From the NCBI GenBank assembly GCA_038373865.1, contig JAXGGA010000018.1, forward strand, positions 434,001 through 498,000: DNA of 64,000 nucleotides, read 5' to 3'. This DNA comes from Uloborus plumipes (lineage: Eukaryota; Arthropoda; Arachnida; Araneae; Uloboridae). This document shows positions 1-14,590 of the stretch, piece by piece. Numbering within the stretch: position 1 is the first letter of the stretch; each line of letters begins with the position of its first letter. The notes under the pieces were generated by a model. It ran no database searches and was not told where the DNA came from. It worked only from the letters and a program-made list of their open reading frames with translations. A program made the translations under genes and the position numbers.

Positions 1-1586
1 AGTGGGAAGGGTCAAATCTGGTCAGTGCGTGATGACAACACTTCCAGGAAACAATGGCATATGGTAGCAAAGCTAACAGAGAAACCACAATCAGATAAAC
101 GGATATCAGTGTTATGTTTTATCAGTACCAATCATCTTAAATGCCAAAGGTAGAACAAAAGGGCACTTTAGTAAACAATAAGATGTCCAGTTGGTTGGTA
201 CTGCTAAGTGATTGGAGGCAAAGGTTTGCTATTAAAGCAAAACTGAATTTTAAACTTATCTGCTGCAGATAATGTTTAAGATGATGTTTTGAGACATTCA
301 TATCGTAATTCACTAACTGTATCGGGTAAATTGTTGGATTTGATATCTTTAACGTCGGCTTGTTTTTAGATGTATGTGCAATTTGTAACGTTTATAGAAA
401 AGGAGATTTGATATGTTATAAGATTACTGAAAATTTGAATTCAAATTATGATTTATAACCTTATAATCTAACTAACATGACGTAATTGTCAAACGTTGTC
501 TTTGTATCTGTCAGGGACTATCGACTCTGGAGCTTATGCGTGTTATTCGTTTTTTTTTTTTTTTTTTTTTTTATTTGATTTCTTTACATTTTATTTTTTG
601 TTTTTGTGCCTGTCAGTTTTATTATGAAAAAGTGAGAAAGCCTAATTATGCTTAAGAATACTAAAAAGCCAATTCAATTTGAATTATATAAAGTGGTTTC
701 AACAGCTAAAATAAGTCTGAATGATATGTAGAAATAAGCCAATGGAAAACCACAAATATGTTTTTTCCCAACTACTAAATATTGCTTCGTAAGTATTCCT
801 TCTTTCTAAATTACATCTAATTGGAAACAAAACGGCTCTACTTTTCCTACTCAGATTAGCACTAACATCAGCGATTTCAAGCTCAAAATTGCATGCGGGC
901 ACACTGAACGATTGTATTTACATACATATTACCCAGTATATTTGCCTCTAATATCTTTCATACCCTAGTGTGAAATTCGTACGTGTGGTTTGTAATATGT
1001 TTCATAAAGAAAATGACATGAGTTTCAATGTTCCCAACAAAGAGAATCATGATTATTTAGTAGCTTTTGAAACTTAATGGAAACAATTTTGGGAGCTTGC
1101 ATTTAATATGGTTCTATAAAAACTAGCAGTTTTCTTACATAAAGGGAACACGTTTTTCCAAAACAAAATGTTTATGAAGAAATATTAAAAATAATTTGCG
1201 GCCGGTGACATTTACAGATTATATTAGAAAACCTATGTTGATATAAGGAAAAGTTGGCTAGTTTAGTTGCTGACGTAAATTGTGCTTGCGACAATTGCTT
1301 ACGACGCCATTTAATTTCCAAGCAATTAAAGCACAAAGTAAAAATTATTCTTAAGTTTAAATTTTCTCATGAAAGTTCGATTTGGTACGCACATTGGGCT
1401 ATGAATCATCTCTCATCCCCCTAAACACTTAAATATATCCCAACTTTTCCCCCATCCACAAAAATTTAAATGATGGGCACCTCGATGGGGGGGGGGGGGG
1501 AGTGTGACTTCTTTAAAATTTCTTCATTCGGTAAATGTTACCAATGATTCGGAAAGTTCGAACACAAATTACAGCATTGCGATTTC
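1..1586. other. AT-rich non-coding, probable intron
   Basis: No supported gene. It holds the T23 run and a G14 run (1487-1500). An ORF at 699-902 minus starts at GTG and has no domain. Confidence 0.6.
550..572. repeat. T23 homopolymer
   Basis: An uninterrupted T run. Similar A or T tracts of 15 or more recur (for example 7558-7577, 11957-11974, 23000-23002 region, 35739-35755, 37863-37879, 49819-49835). None is tied to a recognisable retrotransposed body or target duplication. Confidence 0.95.
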
Positions 1587-2790
1587 TTTTTCTTCTTTTT
1601 AATGACACCAAGTGACGCTTCTCGGTGTGGTATGTGTGCATGCTTATATTTTCTTAATCGGTAAAATTCAGCAATTAAAAACTACACCCGGCCCAGAAAT
1701 GTAAGTTAGGTGCTTAAAACAACTTAATTTCGGTTATAACATAAGACCAACTAAGAACGCACTTCTCCAATAACTTTCAAAATACCTTATGGAAAAACAG
1801 CCGCCAGAAATTATACCCTCATCAGCGAGTGACTCCTTTTTAAATGTATCATCATCGGAAATCATCGGAAAAGACGGCAGTTTATCCCAATTTTTCCAAC
1901 TCACTGAAATGTCCTCGACCTTTCCCAATCTTTATAACTTAATGTCTGCTACAACCTAAAATCAACAAGAAAGCACTTCTCCAATAACTTTCAAAATACC
2001 TTACGGAAAACCAGCCGTCAGAAATTATCTCAATGTCAGAGATTGACTCCTTTTTAAATTTTCACGCAATCCTCGGAAAAAGACGGCAGTTTCTCCCAAT
2101 TTTTCCAACTCACTCCTATGTCCTTGACCTGTCCCGACGATCTTTACCTGTCCGGGATGTCCCCAATTTACTTCACTCAATCATAAATCACTCATCCTTG
2201 CAGGCTTTACAGTCGGAAATCCATATTTCAAAATCGAAGCGCGGCTCACCTGTATGTGAAGAAAAGATGGAAATGGGCGGCGGATGTGGGCTTCTTCTTT
2301 ATAATGACACCAAATGTCCATTTTTGGTGTGGTATGTGTGCATGTTCATATTTTATTTTTCGATAAAATTCGGCTATTAAAAACTGACCCCTTCCCAGAA
2401 ATGCAAGTTAGTCGCCCTGCTTGAAAGAACTTAATGTCTGCTATAACCTAAAACCAACAAGAAACCAAATTTTTCCACCAACCAGTTACTTTCAATAACT
2501 TTCAAAATACCTTATCCCCTTATCAGCGAGTGACTCCTTTTAAAATTTCCACGCAATCATCGGAAAAGACGGCAGTTTCTCCCAATTTTTCCAACTCGCT
2601 CAAATGTCCTTGACCCTTCCTGATCTTTACCTGTCCGGGATGTCCCCAATTTACTTCACTCAATCATAAATCACTCATCCTTGCAGGCTTTACAGCCGGA
2701 AATCCATATTTCCAAATCGAAGCGCGGTTCACCTGTATGTGAGAAAAGATAGAAATGGCAGCGGATGTGGTCTCTATGAATTTCTCTATG
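1587..2790. repeat. Degenerate repeat array, three main copies
   Basis: A block containing CAATAACTTTCAAAATACCT, a GGCAGTTT-type core and TTTTTCCAACTC recurs at about 1735-1935, 1942-2290 and 2433-2780. The second and third copies are longer and continue into the same CTTTACCTGTCCGGGATG and CTTGCAGGCTTTACAG segments. A second module (TGGTATGTGTGCATG followed by an A/T-rich tail) sits at about 1627 and 2330. A looser match with TGTGTGCATGCTTGTATTTT occurs near 59537, so this is probably a dispersed family. No gene is supported; an ORF across 2033-2380 lies inside the repeat and is composition-biased. Confidence 0.75.
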
Positions 2791-5740
2791 GTAACCCTGC
2801 GAGAAAAACACAATAGTCAAAAATTTTCTTATTTTCTCGGCGGAAGACGAAAATTACATACGTTTCACACACCCACCCCTTGATTTTTTTATGTTTTTTT
2901 TTTTATGCTTCATCAAATCTGTACGTTGAAAATCTTCGGGGGCGGTCTTCTGTGGTAATACATTTTATTTCTATCATTCGGCGGTGTGAATATCTTTTAT
3001 TTTGATATTTTCTTCCGACTTTTTTACTTAGAAAGAAATTAAGGTAGGATACTTTGCTAAAGTAATAATTTCATGGCGTAAGCTACAAAGGGCAACTGTA
3101 AACGTTTACGTATCTGACTGAGATATCAACATTAAATTACTTTTCTGCGGCTTTTTCATCGAAGATCATATCTCGTGTCATAATAACCTGGTATTAAGAA
3201 GTGTTGATTGTGGTGCTATCTTCAAGTGTGTTATTTGGACTCTTATGGCTGAGCAGACCTCTGAACTAGGCAAATGTAACAATCGAAATGTTCAGATAAT
3301 ATATTCATTATTTCTTAGAGCGATGAACATGTTGAGTGGAAAATTAGTTCTCTAAATATCATTATCCTTTTTTTTTTCTATGCATGATTTGTTGTTAAAA
3401 AAAAACTTTTTCAGAAGTGTTTTTAACAGTAAATTGTACATTTCTTACTGCTTTGAAGATTTAATCTGGCGGACCTAAATTTCATTAAAAGACATGGTAA
3501 AAAATATTAATTATTAAAAGAGCTTTTGAAGTTCCTCACCAACAGCTTTGTGTTGCTTTCAGTGTCAGGAATGATACAAGGATTTGCAAAGAAAGTTCTT
3601 GGGAGTTCAGTGGATTCTGAAATTATTTGAGAGGAGTTTTACTCGATTTTTACATCACTCAAGAGATTCATTTTATAACCAGAATCATTTAATATCCACT
3701 TAATTGAATGAAGTAGATGTCTCCATTATGCCCTAAGTTGATATTATGCACCTAGTTTTGGCTTAAGATTCAAAAAATTGTCAATAGAGGGGGAAAAAAG
3801 AAAGGAAGTGCCTTTTTCTTGGTACAAAAGAAGCATATTACGTTTGAAAGAAATTTAAAACTTTTTTTACTTAAACAAGTTTAGACGAAAATCTTTTTAT
3901 GCGGAGAAAGAGAATCATTGCGTTTTTTCCATCATGCAATGAGAAAAATATAAGACACATGTATGTTGATTAAAGTATTTCTATCTCCATATTACTATTA
4001 TTACTCCATATTACTATGTACAAATTCCACCGTGAATTACTAAAAATGTCTCTTCCTGCCATCGAAAAAGTTTGCTTACCATATAAACAGTTTTCATATT
4101 TTTATTTTAGATATGAATATGTAAGATTCGCAGCTTATTTCTTTCGTATAGAATAACTAAAGAACAGAAGCTTCATTTTAGTTCGCTGTCTTAGTAATTT
4201 CTCAATGGGATATTTGTAAAATTATGATTATATTTTTATCTCTGTTATTGGTCAATTGATCATTGAACAATTCTACTTTATATGTAGTTCTAAGAAAACA
4301 TTTTTACTCTCTGACAAATTGCTTTAAACATTTGTTCAATGTAAAAAATATTTAATGAGGAGTTACACTTTCAATTATTTACGAACTAAAAGCTTAAAAG
4401 TCTATTGTTTAAAACTAAACATTAATTTAAGCAACTATTTCTAAATGCAAGACGATATCCAATTGAAAAGACATTAAAAGTAATTTGCAACGAAAATAAT
4501 ATCTTAAAGCTCTTTCATGAATAATAATATTTTCATTAAAAAAAACTCCCGTAAAACAAAAAAAAAAGGAAGGGGGAGGCAGGGGGGGAGTGTTTTAGCG
4601 AAGCTATAAAAGTATGAACTTTTGATTGCAGATTGTTCGAGTCGTTACTACTTCAGTATTTACGACATTCTCCTGGCCGAATATAACTTTTATTCTAATT
4701 GAAGGACGACTAACGAGTACTTTTAAAAGCCGGCTTTTCTCAAGTTGAAACATTAATGAGCATGAGTATTAAAGAGCTTGAAATTGGTTGCTCTCTGTTT
4801 TCAAATGTCTGCTCATCAACAGGCCTTAATTGTTTCCATCTTGCACTTAGTTTTCATAATTAAGCAGAATCAATGTTAAATATCCGCAAAACACAAAGCA
4901 GGAATGCTTTACAACGATTTGGCCATAGTTATGAAGAGTTCATTCTCTCTAAATATTGTTACACCGATTGTTGGAAGCAATGATTTTCCTCTGGCTTTAT
5001 TAGAAAATGAATCTGTTTAGTTAGGGACGGAAAAGTTATTAGTGCGATTTAAAATGTTGAGTTAGGATAAAAGTACGTGTTGTGTTTTTCTTTTAATTTT
5101 CCTAGAAAAATTACGTAGAGGATGCAATATTTTATGATTAAAATAAAAAAATAAGAAAAATGTACTTGAAATTAATGGTTTAAGATAATTTTTATTGCGT
5201 GGGAAATATTTCATGTCTTCTTTTTTCGAACCCGCAATTTTAATGGTTATCAAAACGAAAGTACTGTTAAAAATTGTTACGTCTAGTAAAAAAGAAATTG
5301 CTTTTTAGTTTACTTTATCAGTTTATTTTACAGTCAGTACTCTCACCCCTTTATTCCATATAATATTAATGCTGAAAAAAAATAAACAGAGTTATTTAAA
5401 TTTCCGTTAAAATAATAAAGCTCTTTCGCATGATTTCGCATAAAAAACTGATGTATAATTCAGTGAATCATTTTTTTAAACAATAAAACGAACTGTTAAC
5501 ATTCAATGGTAATTCAAAGCGAATATCAGTAAGAAAGATGTAGCTCATGAATCACCATTATAACACTTAAAATAGGTCTTGACATTAATTTTCATTAAAA
5601 TAATGTAAAGGAATAATTGGGACGATCTGAAATCTGAACAGAAAACTTAAATGAGCACACATGATTATATGAAGAGAAAATTCCAGAAAAATATTACTTC
5701 ATATGAAATTTATGATTTCATTTAGCAGCATTACCGAGGG
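2791..5740. other. AT-rich non-coding, probable intron
   Basis: No gene seen. A weak inverted pair (GGCGGAAGACGAAAAT near 2840 and ATATTTTCTTCCG near 3007) may be an eroded element adjoining the repeat array. The remainder is A/T-rich with short homopolymers. Confidence 0.6.
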
Positions 5741-6660
5741 AGAAAAATAACAAAAAGAGAGAAATTAGAGCTCACTAAACGCAGCAGCAAAAACAATAGC
5801 AAAAGAAAAGTGCCAAGTCAAAAGGTTAGACGAAATTCGCAGCTTGTAATTACTCGAACTAATAGTCCGAACCAAGGGCGTTTTTGAAGCTAGAAGGCTA
5901 AAGTTTGAGGCCAATCCCCATTTCTGCCCTTTTGCTTCAGGCGGTTATGCCCAGAGTATAATGAGATAAACAGAAACGGGAAAGGAGCAACATTCTCCGG
6001 CTTCATCATAATTGCTGCATTTTCTATTTTTATGGAATGGCCGGCATCAGATCTTCAAGCTGTACAGTTAAATGATCCTAACTGAAACTCTAGACAAAAC
6101 AGATTCTGCTACAGCATTCGTCACGTTTCGATGGCAATTTAACCTGCTGCAGTTCACATATCGTCACCCTGTGGCAAACCTGTTCCCTCTCTGATGGTTG
6201 ATATACATATTAGCAGCTGGCTAAGTAGGAAGGAAACACCTTGAATCTCAATCATTTCGCAAACTAAGCACTCTTTGAAGAGAATGCGATGCGTTGAGGA
6301 GATAGCTGAGCTGGCTACCAATCCAAGAGTTGATCAGTTGCATGCGTCGTTCGGCATACACGCGTCAGTCGAGGCCTAGGTCAATGCATCGGGTATGTCC
6401 CGACAGTTAGCGAGCCCTTATCCTTTCTCAAGTTATGAATCTCCATTGTACTCTGCGGACGCTCACAATGGCCACACTGTGACCTTGCTATTGTGCAGAG
6501 ACATATCACGTTGACCCTCAGATTAGTCGATTGGAGTTCCGGGCTACGGCATAATAAGGATGCTTGCTCTATTTGTACCGGAATCATTATCTCCAGGAGA
6601 GTTTGGAGTCTTGTGTTTGACGCCGTTTTGTAGCATTTGATATATGCCCTTTTCATGCTG
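5740..6660. other. Balanced-composition island
   Basis: The sequence is markedly less A/T-rich than its flanks and low in homopolymers. A minus-strand 125-codon reading frame (6381-6758) starts at a non-ATG codon and shows no domain or splice context. It may be a conserved non-coding element. Confidence 0.35.
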
Positions 6661-9600
6661 AAAAATGACAGTAGCTTTGTACTGTGCTTTCTTTTGGTTT
6701 GGTTGGCTGGTTGAAAAAAGTAAATCGGCAACAAAAATAAAAGTAGCATTGTATTCAAATATTTTAACCTTTTCCGAGGTCATTTTTTACCCGTTAGTGC
6801 TACATAAAATTATTTTTTGGATTAGGAGTGGTCAACGGAAAGAAAGCCATGTAGAGTTTTTAGCTACCGGTAATATTTAACTTTTAACACTTTTTTTAAA
6901 AAAATATTATTTGAGGGGAAGAACAAGCAGTGTAGTTATTCTTACTGCATTTAAACATTGATGCATTATACTTCCCTCAGCCTTGGTATAGAATTACCTA
7001 AGTAGAGATGGTCGAATAGTTTACCGTGGAAACTAGAATTTATTGCACTTGGTAGGCAATTATTTTCCTTGTCTTATAAAAGGTAAAGACGACCTTTATA
7101 TGTGGACATTGATACAATAAATGCCTGATTGAAAATATAGATCTTAAAAAAACGTTTTATGGGATTTGAAAATTCAAAGCTAATCACACTTGTTAAAGTT
7201 CAACTTTTCACTAGCAGCTTAAATCCCCCCTCCCTCTTCTCCACTCTCTCTTCAGCCGCTTTGTAGGTTTTTCTACACTCTGGTCTTCTTTCTTCGAAGG
7301 CTAATTCAAATTCGCAGCTTTTAGATAATTTACATTTGAATATTAACAAAACATTATTTGAAGATATCAGTTACCATAACACTTTCAAGTCAAATACAAG
7401 AATGAGCGTGATTATAACGCTAAAAACTGTGTTCGGTTTTACGAAGACACGAAACATAGAGTGCGTAAAAAACTACTTTGGCTGGTTGTGATTGACTTAT
7501 TAAGAAGCCCTCGTGATAAAAATGGACACTTTTACAAAAAAAAAATGGGAGATAATTTGAAAAAAAAAAAAAAAAAACAATTTTACTCCCAAATTTAAAA
7601 TTATTTTATTCATTAAAAATATCAGAAACACAAGCACTTTAGCTTGAGACATTAATTGTAGTCAATATTTCTGGTTTTCATTTATATATCTTCTATTTGT
7701 ACACATTAAGAATCCTAGCTGTATTAAATTAATAACGTTTTTTAAAAGAGCATTTCGAAGTCGCTAATTATACCTACAGATTCTCGTACGCAATTGAATG
7801 CTACCAATTGCCGAGGGAAAATATTTAGTGCATGAAGAATAGTGCAGAGAAATAGCAATTTTTCTCCCCCATCCTCAATTTATATCGAAAACGTGCATAA
7901 CAATTTAATGGCACGGTGGAAACGAACTCAATACAAAAGTTTCCCAAATTCTTGAAATTCTTTTTGGAATATTCCAGTAATAAATGTGGCAACAAAAGCA
8001 TTTTCGGATCAAAGAACAAGCACTCAGCTGAAAATAAAAGCGCATCCAAAGAAAGGAGGAGCGCACTGAAATAAATTAACCCAAGTTGTGCACGACTTGC
8101 TTTTCTAAGGTCGTAACATCATAGCAATTTCCAAGTCTTCACGCAATGAGTCCATGCTTCATTGTAAAGCAACACTTAAAAATAACAGGCTCAAGAAATT
8201 ACTTGAGTTCAGATACAATTGCTTTTTAGTGCGAGCTGAAGTCTACGGACTGGAACATATTGCCGACGACATGCCTTCATTAGTCAAATTGTTATAATAG
8301 AAAACTAAAAAGTAAAAAAATGCGAACGGAATGCTAAAGGAGCTTAATGCATGATGAACATCTAATTAAGTTTTCTGATCTTAACGCTAAATTTGATTTG
8401 ATAAGATATTACTATTGATGATCTAAGTTAGTAATTGTGTGTTAATTTTACATTAGTTTTTTTTACTATCTGCATAATTTTCTTCAACCTTTATAAACTG
8501 ATAGTATACATTAAGAAAGACGTGGCTTGACATCCTAAAAAGAGTTCATTCACTATGCTATGTATTAGGAGCATGAGGTTGCTAGAAACAGTGAAATTGG
8601 CTGTACATAAAATTTTTGACATATTGCTGCTGTTTCTGCCCCTTATTTAGCAAAATCGTTATTTTAATTTCCTCAGAGTGTATGGGAGAGCGAAGTACTA
8701 ATGCTTGATTTCTTCGCTGTGTGTATGCATGCACGTACGCAAGTACCTGTTATGTTACTTATGCATATGTCTAAGTTACAGTGGTTGCCCTTTCATATGC
8801 TCTTATTGATAAGCTTGCAGCTATCAGTCATCTATGAAAATAGAGGGTCGCTTCTGAGCACCGTTTTAAATTAAAGTTTAGATTTGAACTGTCCAACTGA
8901 GGATGATTTGTTGGAAAAATGATACGAAGAATCTCCCCGTTAGTATGTTTCGGTTAGATGAAAATGACAAAACGTTCTTTTAAGCTGCTGTGTAATTTCC
9001 TCTGATTTACCCAAAGCTAAATATCACCAGGCAGATGTAAGAAATGAAATTTAGGAGCTATCTATCTTAAAAAAAGAGTTGAGTTTCTTAGTTTTCAGCT
9101 TTTGTTTGAAAACTTTTATAAGGTAGTACAAAAGCTACAACAGCATGAAATTATAATTGTATTAAAGTGAAAGCTGTAATTAAATTAGTGTATTTGGGTT
9201 GCAGCTACGAGAACATTAAAAATATTTTAACTAAAAACTAACTTCAAATTTTTAAATATAATAATATGGAATAACTTTTTTAAAACTGCATTCCTTACTT
9301 AAGCTTGTACATTACAAAATGGATCTTTCATGCCCTACGGTACATTTACCCTTATACACATGCATCATAACAGTAGATTCAGTAGCCCATATAGCAAGTT
9401 TATCAGTAGTAATGTGAGTTTTACATCGACAAACATACCGCTTCATTGGAGAGTACTATATAGCGGGATTTCCTTTAACAGAAAATGATGTCCCTTTAAA
9501 ACCTATTGCAACTGAAAACTGCTCCAAAAATTGTTGATGTAAAATTGTTAATAATTTGTTCAAAACTAAGTATAACAGTTTTCATGGGTTTAAAATTATA

Positions 9601-11090
9601 AAACGAGAAGACGCATTACATGTTAAAAGTGTAAGTTCGAACGCCAAACACTACTTAGCTTCTAACATAAGGACACGCAGTTAAAGTAAAGAAAAGAAGA
9701 AAATTGTATAAATAAACTGCCAAGAAGGTCTTGAACCCCTGCTGTTTTCTCCCTTTAAGTAGCCATTCAAGAATACAAAACGAGCATCAATTTCTATAAA
9801 TCTTCCTTACTTTCAAACCGTCGGGTATAATGTTAACTTCACGTAGACGAGTAACACTAATCTTAAGTATCTTAACTAATAAAGTGTTTTTGTTACTTTT
9901 AAGATCTATGTCTATTGAATTGATATATTTTCTGAACCTATTTTGCTTGAAATAATTTATTTAAATACACTTTGGGAAGTACCCGAAAATGTTACAAATA
10001 TTTTTCGAGTTCAAAACGTTAAGGAATACTATCCATTGTTTTTTCATGATGTTTATTTTGAATGGACATTGTTTCTGCATTCATTATACTTTATATAACT
10101 CATTAGAACAAATTTTTTCAGCAAAATATTGGAATGCAGTTTTTATGACATAAAAAAAATCTTAAATATAAGTGATCATTGAATGAGTTCAATCCTTTAA
10201 TATAAGGTATAAGTTCAAGCTCGTTGAATAAGAAAATAAATAACTTTGCTAAAATTTAAAACGGTTAAAAAGCACATATATTTGTAAAACATTTGCAGTC
10301 ATGTGTTTCGCGAGGTTGCTAGAAACAACTTTTTTTTCAATGCTAGTGTTGTTTGAAATGATGTGAACTTGAAATTTCGATATCGAATGCCTTTTAACAA
10401 TTGACAGAAGAGACCATCAAAGCATTTGTTTTTCACTTATTTATTTTTCTGATTTTATATGTTTTACTGTTTTTATTTTATCTTACTTATAAAAAACATT
10501 GACTACCTTAATTTATGATAACGACGATTAATTTAATACTATTTCAACGAACAAGAGTTACTTCTTAAAGCAACTGCTTATAGATTGTTTGCAGAAAAAA
10601 ATTGCCATTTAACTCTTTAATTGAATGTTCAAGAAACGACTAAAATTTCAGAATCGAAAACTATTCAGTTTTTGATCTCTTTACATGAACGGATAAGTAA
10701 ATAACTTCATTTGGATAATTGATGCCCGTTAATGATTATCAAAGAAAAAAAGTTCAAAACGTATTTGGTTTTTGCGTTTGGCTAAAGAAGAAATACTCTG
10801 AAAATAATTTCATCACTCTGTCGGTGTTTTAAAATAACATTTTTACTACTTTGCTGTTAGGCATTCTGCCTTTGTGCGTGAATGTTTTTACAGAAAAAAG
10901 GAAGAAGAAAAAGGATGTCTGCAGGCAAAAGCTTTTCGTAAAAATTTTAACAATTCCGAACTATCGTTAAAATGTAATAATTTCCTGTTTTTAAGACATA
11001 GTTCAGTGCTCAGTCCATCAACGAGCAATTTATCAAATATGCCAGAGATGCTTATCCACAGTTTGAGGCTAACCTTTAACCCTCCGATTT
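6661..11090. other. AT-rich non-coding, probable intron
   Basis: No gene, RNA or clear transposon seen. It has several A-runs (7541-7577) and many short, overlapping low-complexity ORFs. Confidence 0.55.
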
Positions 11091-11720
11091 TCAGCCATGC
11101 GGAATGACAGATATGCATCGAAGAGTAAGCAAGGTAATCCACCAGCGGAAAAAAACTGGAGAAAACTTAAGAATTCAGCATCCACGGCACAATAATCTTC
11201 GGCCGATATCATTTTCGGACGAAAAACAGGAAACTATCACTGGGCCTGATGGGTCCCAACGATTTGATCGCCCGTAGATTCGATAATGATTTCCTTTTTA
11301 CCGAAAAGACAAGTTGGAAAAAATCCATTTTCGTTCTTCGCTTTGGGGTAAAGAAACCTGGAGGGGATTCCTTGACCGATGATGATCTCTCTTCGTCTTC
11401 TTTCGCTTTTGCAGAAAGAAGATGACTTTGCATGTTAATAAACGGAGCAGTTTTATCATGGACGTCTGTGCCGTAGTTCCGCTGTTTAGGTGTATGTAGT
11501 CACGGGTCAGCGCATGCGACCGTGTAATGGGGACTGCTGCAGTGAATCCGATGACTCACTCATTTTCAAAATCTCCAAAGACAGAACTTCCTGCCCCTGA
11601 CTGTCACGGAGAGGCTTTACATGATTATATTGACACTCGCACATTTAGCGGAGCTTTATCTTTTTATCTGCGTACTAAAATAGCTCTTTATGCCGCATGG
11701 AGAAAAGGAATAAATCGGTA
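11090..11720. other. Balanced-composition island
   Basis: G/C-richer block with ORFs on both strands. The minus one (11433-11209, ATG with AAC before it, 74 codons, Ser/Lys-rich) and the plus one (11527-11721) have no recognisable domain and lack flanking splice signals that I trust. It is most simply a non-coding conserved block. Confidence 0.35.
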
Positions 11721-13980
11721 AAAGGCCTCGCACGAATGCCTTTTGTTGGAAATAACCATTATTTTGCTTTATTTTTTCACTGCTAGATTTATGACAAACC
11801 GAGGTTTTCTTTTACACAGTGTTACCTTTCTGTGTCTGCGTTATTTTTCAGAAGGGAAATGTTTTGTGTGTGATTCATTATTTCCCATAAAGGATTTTTG
11901 TTCAACAATTCATAACAACCGTTACGTACTGTCACTCGGACCTCATTATAAAAGGCAAAAAAAAAAAAAAAAAATTTGTAAGTATTGTCTAAGTGAAATG
12001 CTAAAATGAAAGAATAATGAAAAGCTGCAGATTTAAAACTAATTTTCATTAAATCAGAAACAGTGTTTGATGAATCATTTGAATTTAAGTATTTCTTGAC
12101 AGTGCTTTTTAATAAAAATTCTCCGTATTCTTGATAAATGTTATGCTTCGTAAAATTAAATGATTACCAGTAATACAGTAACGCACTTCAAGCTATTAAC
12201 AATGTTATTCTAACTAATCACTTAAACGTAAGAGCAAAAAATCACTAAAAAACTAAAGGAAGTTTTGAAAAATATAGCAAAGCTCAATTGTCTTACATTT
12301 AAAGCGAATGCTAAGTCTCTGCACTAAATTTCAGCAATTAACTAACTTTTATTAAATGAATTTACTTAATAATGTAGATAATCATAAATTAATACAACGT
12401 TTTTTTTTGTTTGAAAATATTTTAAAAGAGTCTAAAAATACAATAATTAAAAAAAATTGAAAAGAAAAAAGATAAATGAGAACAAAGAAAAAAAAATTGC
12501 ATTAAACTTAAACATTTTGATTTTTTATAATAGAGACTATCTTCATTTACTCTGATATCACATTTTCTGTTTAGGACAAATCGTATCAAGCTGTATTCCT
12601 TGTGGAGCATGTATTAGATTAAATGGATTTATTATTTTATTTTCTAATCGTTTACTTTGTTAACAAATTACATAAAAAACACTAAATTTTGTTTGTTAGT
12701 TTTGAATCCGTTGGGCATCCGAAGAATTTACAGAAAGGTTAAAATATTACGGACTCAAGTTGATACTATACAACCAATGACGACCAATGGGGATACAAAG
12801 ACCTGTCACATGACAATGAAGCAAAATACTAATCTTCGCGGATTCCAAAAGGAACATTTTTCTCAACAAAAATTATTCCACTGAAGTTCGAGTTTGAATA
12901 ATGAGGGATTCTCATGAGAAAAGGTAACTCATGCAGAAAAATTTAATTCATATTTGCATTGAAAATTTTTAAAAAAAGAGCCATCTTAGCGACTTTGATA
13001 AAATTTAAGTGGGGAATTTACATCAAATTTAGTGATTGAAAGAAAAAAAAAGGGAAATGTAGCTATTTTAAAGTAGATCAAGGTTAACAGTGTTAAACTA
13101 TTCGAGCATAACCAATGATGGGAATAATCACAGAATAATTTGATGGTTAATGCGGGAAATCACTCGATGCGTACCCTGAAAATGCTATTTTTCTGTCTTA
13201 GTGAGGCCGACCTTTTGTGTTTTGATAATAAGCTACAGATATGAGTGTCAAAATGTTTTCCGTTTTCTCATTGGAGCTTTGACTACAGAAACCACCGGGT
13301 ATAAGACATTTATAAAAACTTGTTTTGATTAATAAGGTTAAAGTTTATACTTATTTTTAAGTAGCATTAATAATGCATACTGATATTTATTTGGTCAAAA
13401 TGTATGAAATTCAGTTGTCATTTTTAATTTAAAAGGAAAAATTTTAATTATTATAATTGCAAGAGCTTTCCTGATGTTTCGTAGTTATGCGTTATATATT
13501 CTATAGATGCAGTTTTATCTATTTTGAGCATGGATTTAAATGATCCATCAATAAAAACAAATTAAATATTTATAAGTATTAGCAATTAAAATAACATGGA
13601 AACTTTGCTTTCTTGTTTTTGTGCTTAGCTAAAAAAAATGAACAGCTAACTTTAAAAAACAGGAACATCATAACTGAAAATAAATGAGCATTTGAAAGTC
13701 CAAGAATTTATCACTTAAAGCAAATAGCTTCATTTTTTGAGAATATTTTAATTTTGTCTCCATCTTCCCACTGTTTAAAATTAAATACGTATATGAAAAT
13801 CGATTGAAAAACTTGAAATATGTAATTATTTTTTGCCAAACGGCTTTACAAACGGATCAAATAAATCTCCCGAATTCGTTTAGATTCAATTTCAAAATTA
13901 TGCTCAGGCGAAAAATAAGATTGTTCTACTGAAAATCACACACACATAAAACAAAGTAGCAATGAAGAGAATACATCATA
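11721..13980. other. AT-rich non-coding, probable intron
   Basis: Nothing recognisable. Includes an A18 run near 11957. Confidence 0.55.
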
Positions 13981-14590
13981 ATTTTTGGGTTAACGATGCG
14001 AGAACAGAGTCTGTGTTTTCCCCCCTTTCCAGCCAGGAAATGATAAGAAAATGCATCCAAATCCTCGCATCCCAGATCAAGATGGACAAACGCGAAATCC
14101 TCAGCTAAGTACATCACGGATCCGTCAAGGCAGCGGCAATCTCTGGCCACGACTTGCCACTTGCGTCTATCAGGTAGGCAATCAGCAGTGGCTGCTTCAG
14201 TCAGCCAGAGGCTGGCCGTAGCACGCAGTCTCTGCCGGTGGACTACACGTTTTGGCCACAGCTACTTATTACAGGAGATGAACTAGCGTGGGATAGGGCC
14301 AAGGGAGGGGGGATGTGATAAATCACGAGCCCTTTGAATGCCTCCAAAAAAGAAACCAGCAACTCCCCAACACTTGGCACCCTTGGCCCACGTGAAACTT
14401 CAACTAGCCAGCTCTTATCACACGAACTGTTTTAGCTACCGTGCGGCAGCCGTATTTACTCTGCTCTAATTTACCAGCTATTTCGTATAGTTTGGAGCAG
14501 CTCCTTGCAAAAGCTGCCCTTAGTGGTTTGAAATATTTTTTGCTTGAGGTCTTTAATAGCCTTGAAGCAAAGGGTTTTCGGAAGTTCATG
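13980..14590. other. Balanced-composition island
   Basis: The 60 bases at 14161-14220 are about 57 percent G+C, against roughly one third for the flanks. They contain repeated CAG/CTG and GGCC-type motifs (CAGCAGTGGCTGC, GCCAGAGGCTGGCC). No domain in any frame. This is the most GC-rich non-transposon block on this side of the exon, so a regulatory role is plausible. Confidence 0.4.

Noticed and set aside
2033..2380. 115-codon plus-strand ORF
   Set aside because: It lies inside the degenerate repeat array. The frame is not kept in the other copies, and no domain is visible.
6381..6758. 125-codon minus-strand ORF
   Set aside because: It starts at a non-ATG codon and has no domain. It overlaps another frame on the same strand and lies in an island with fewer chance stops.
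11209..11433. ATG-started 74-codon minus-strand ORF with favourable start context
   Set aside because: Ser/Lys-rich and no homologue recognised. A frame this long is expected by chance in a less A/T-rich block.
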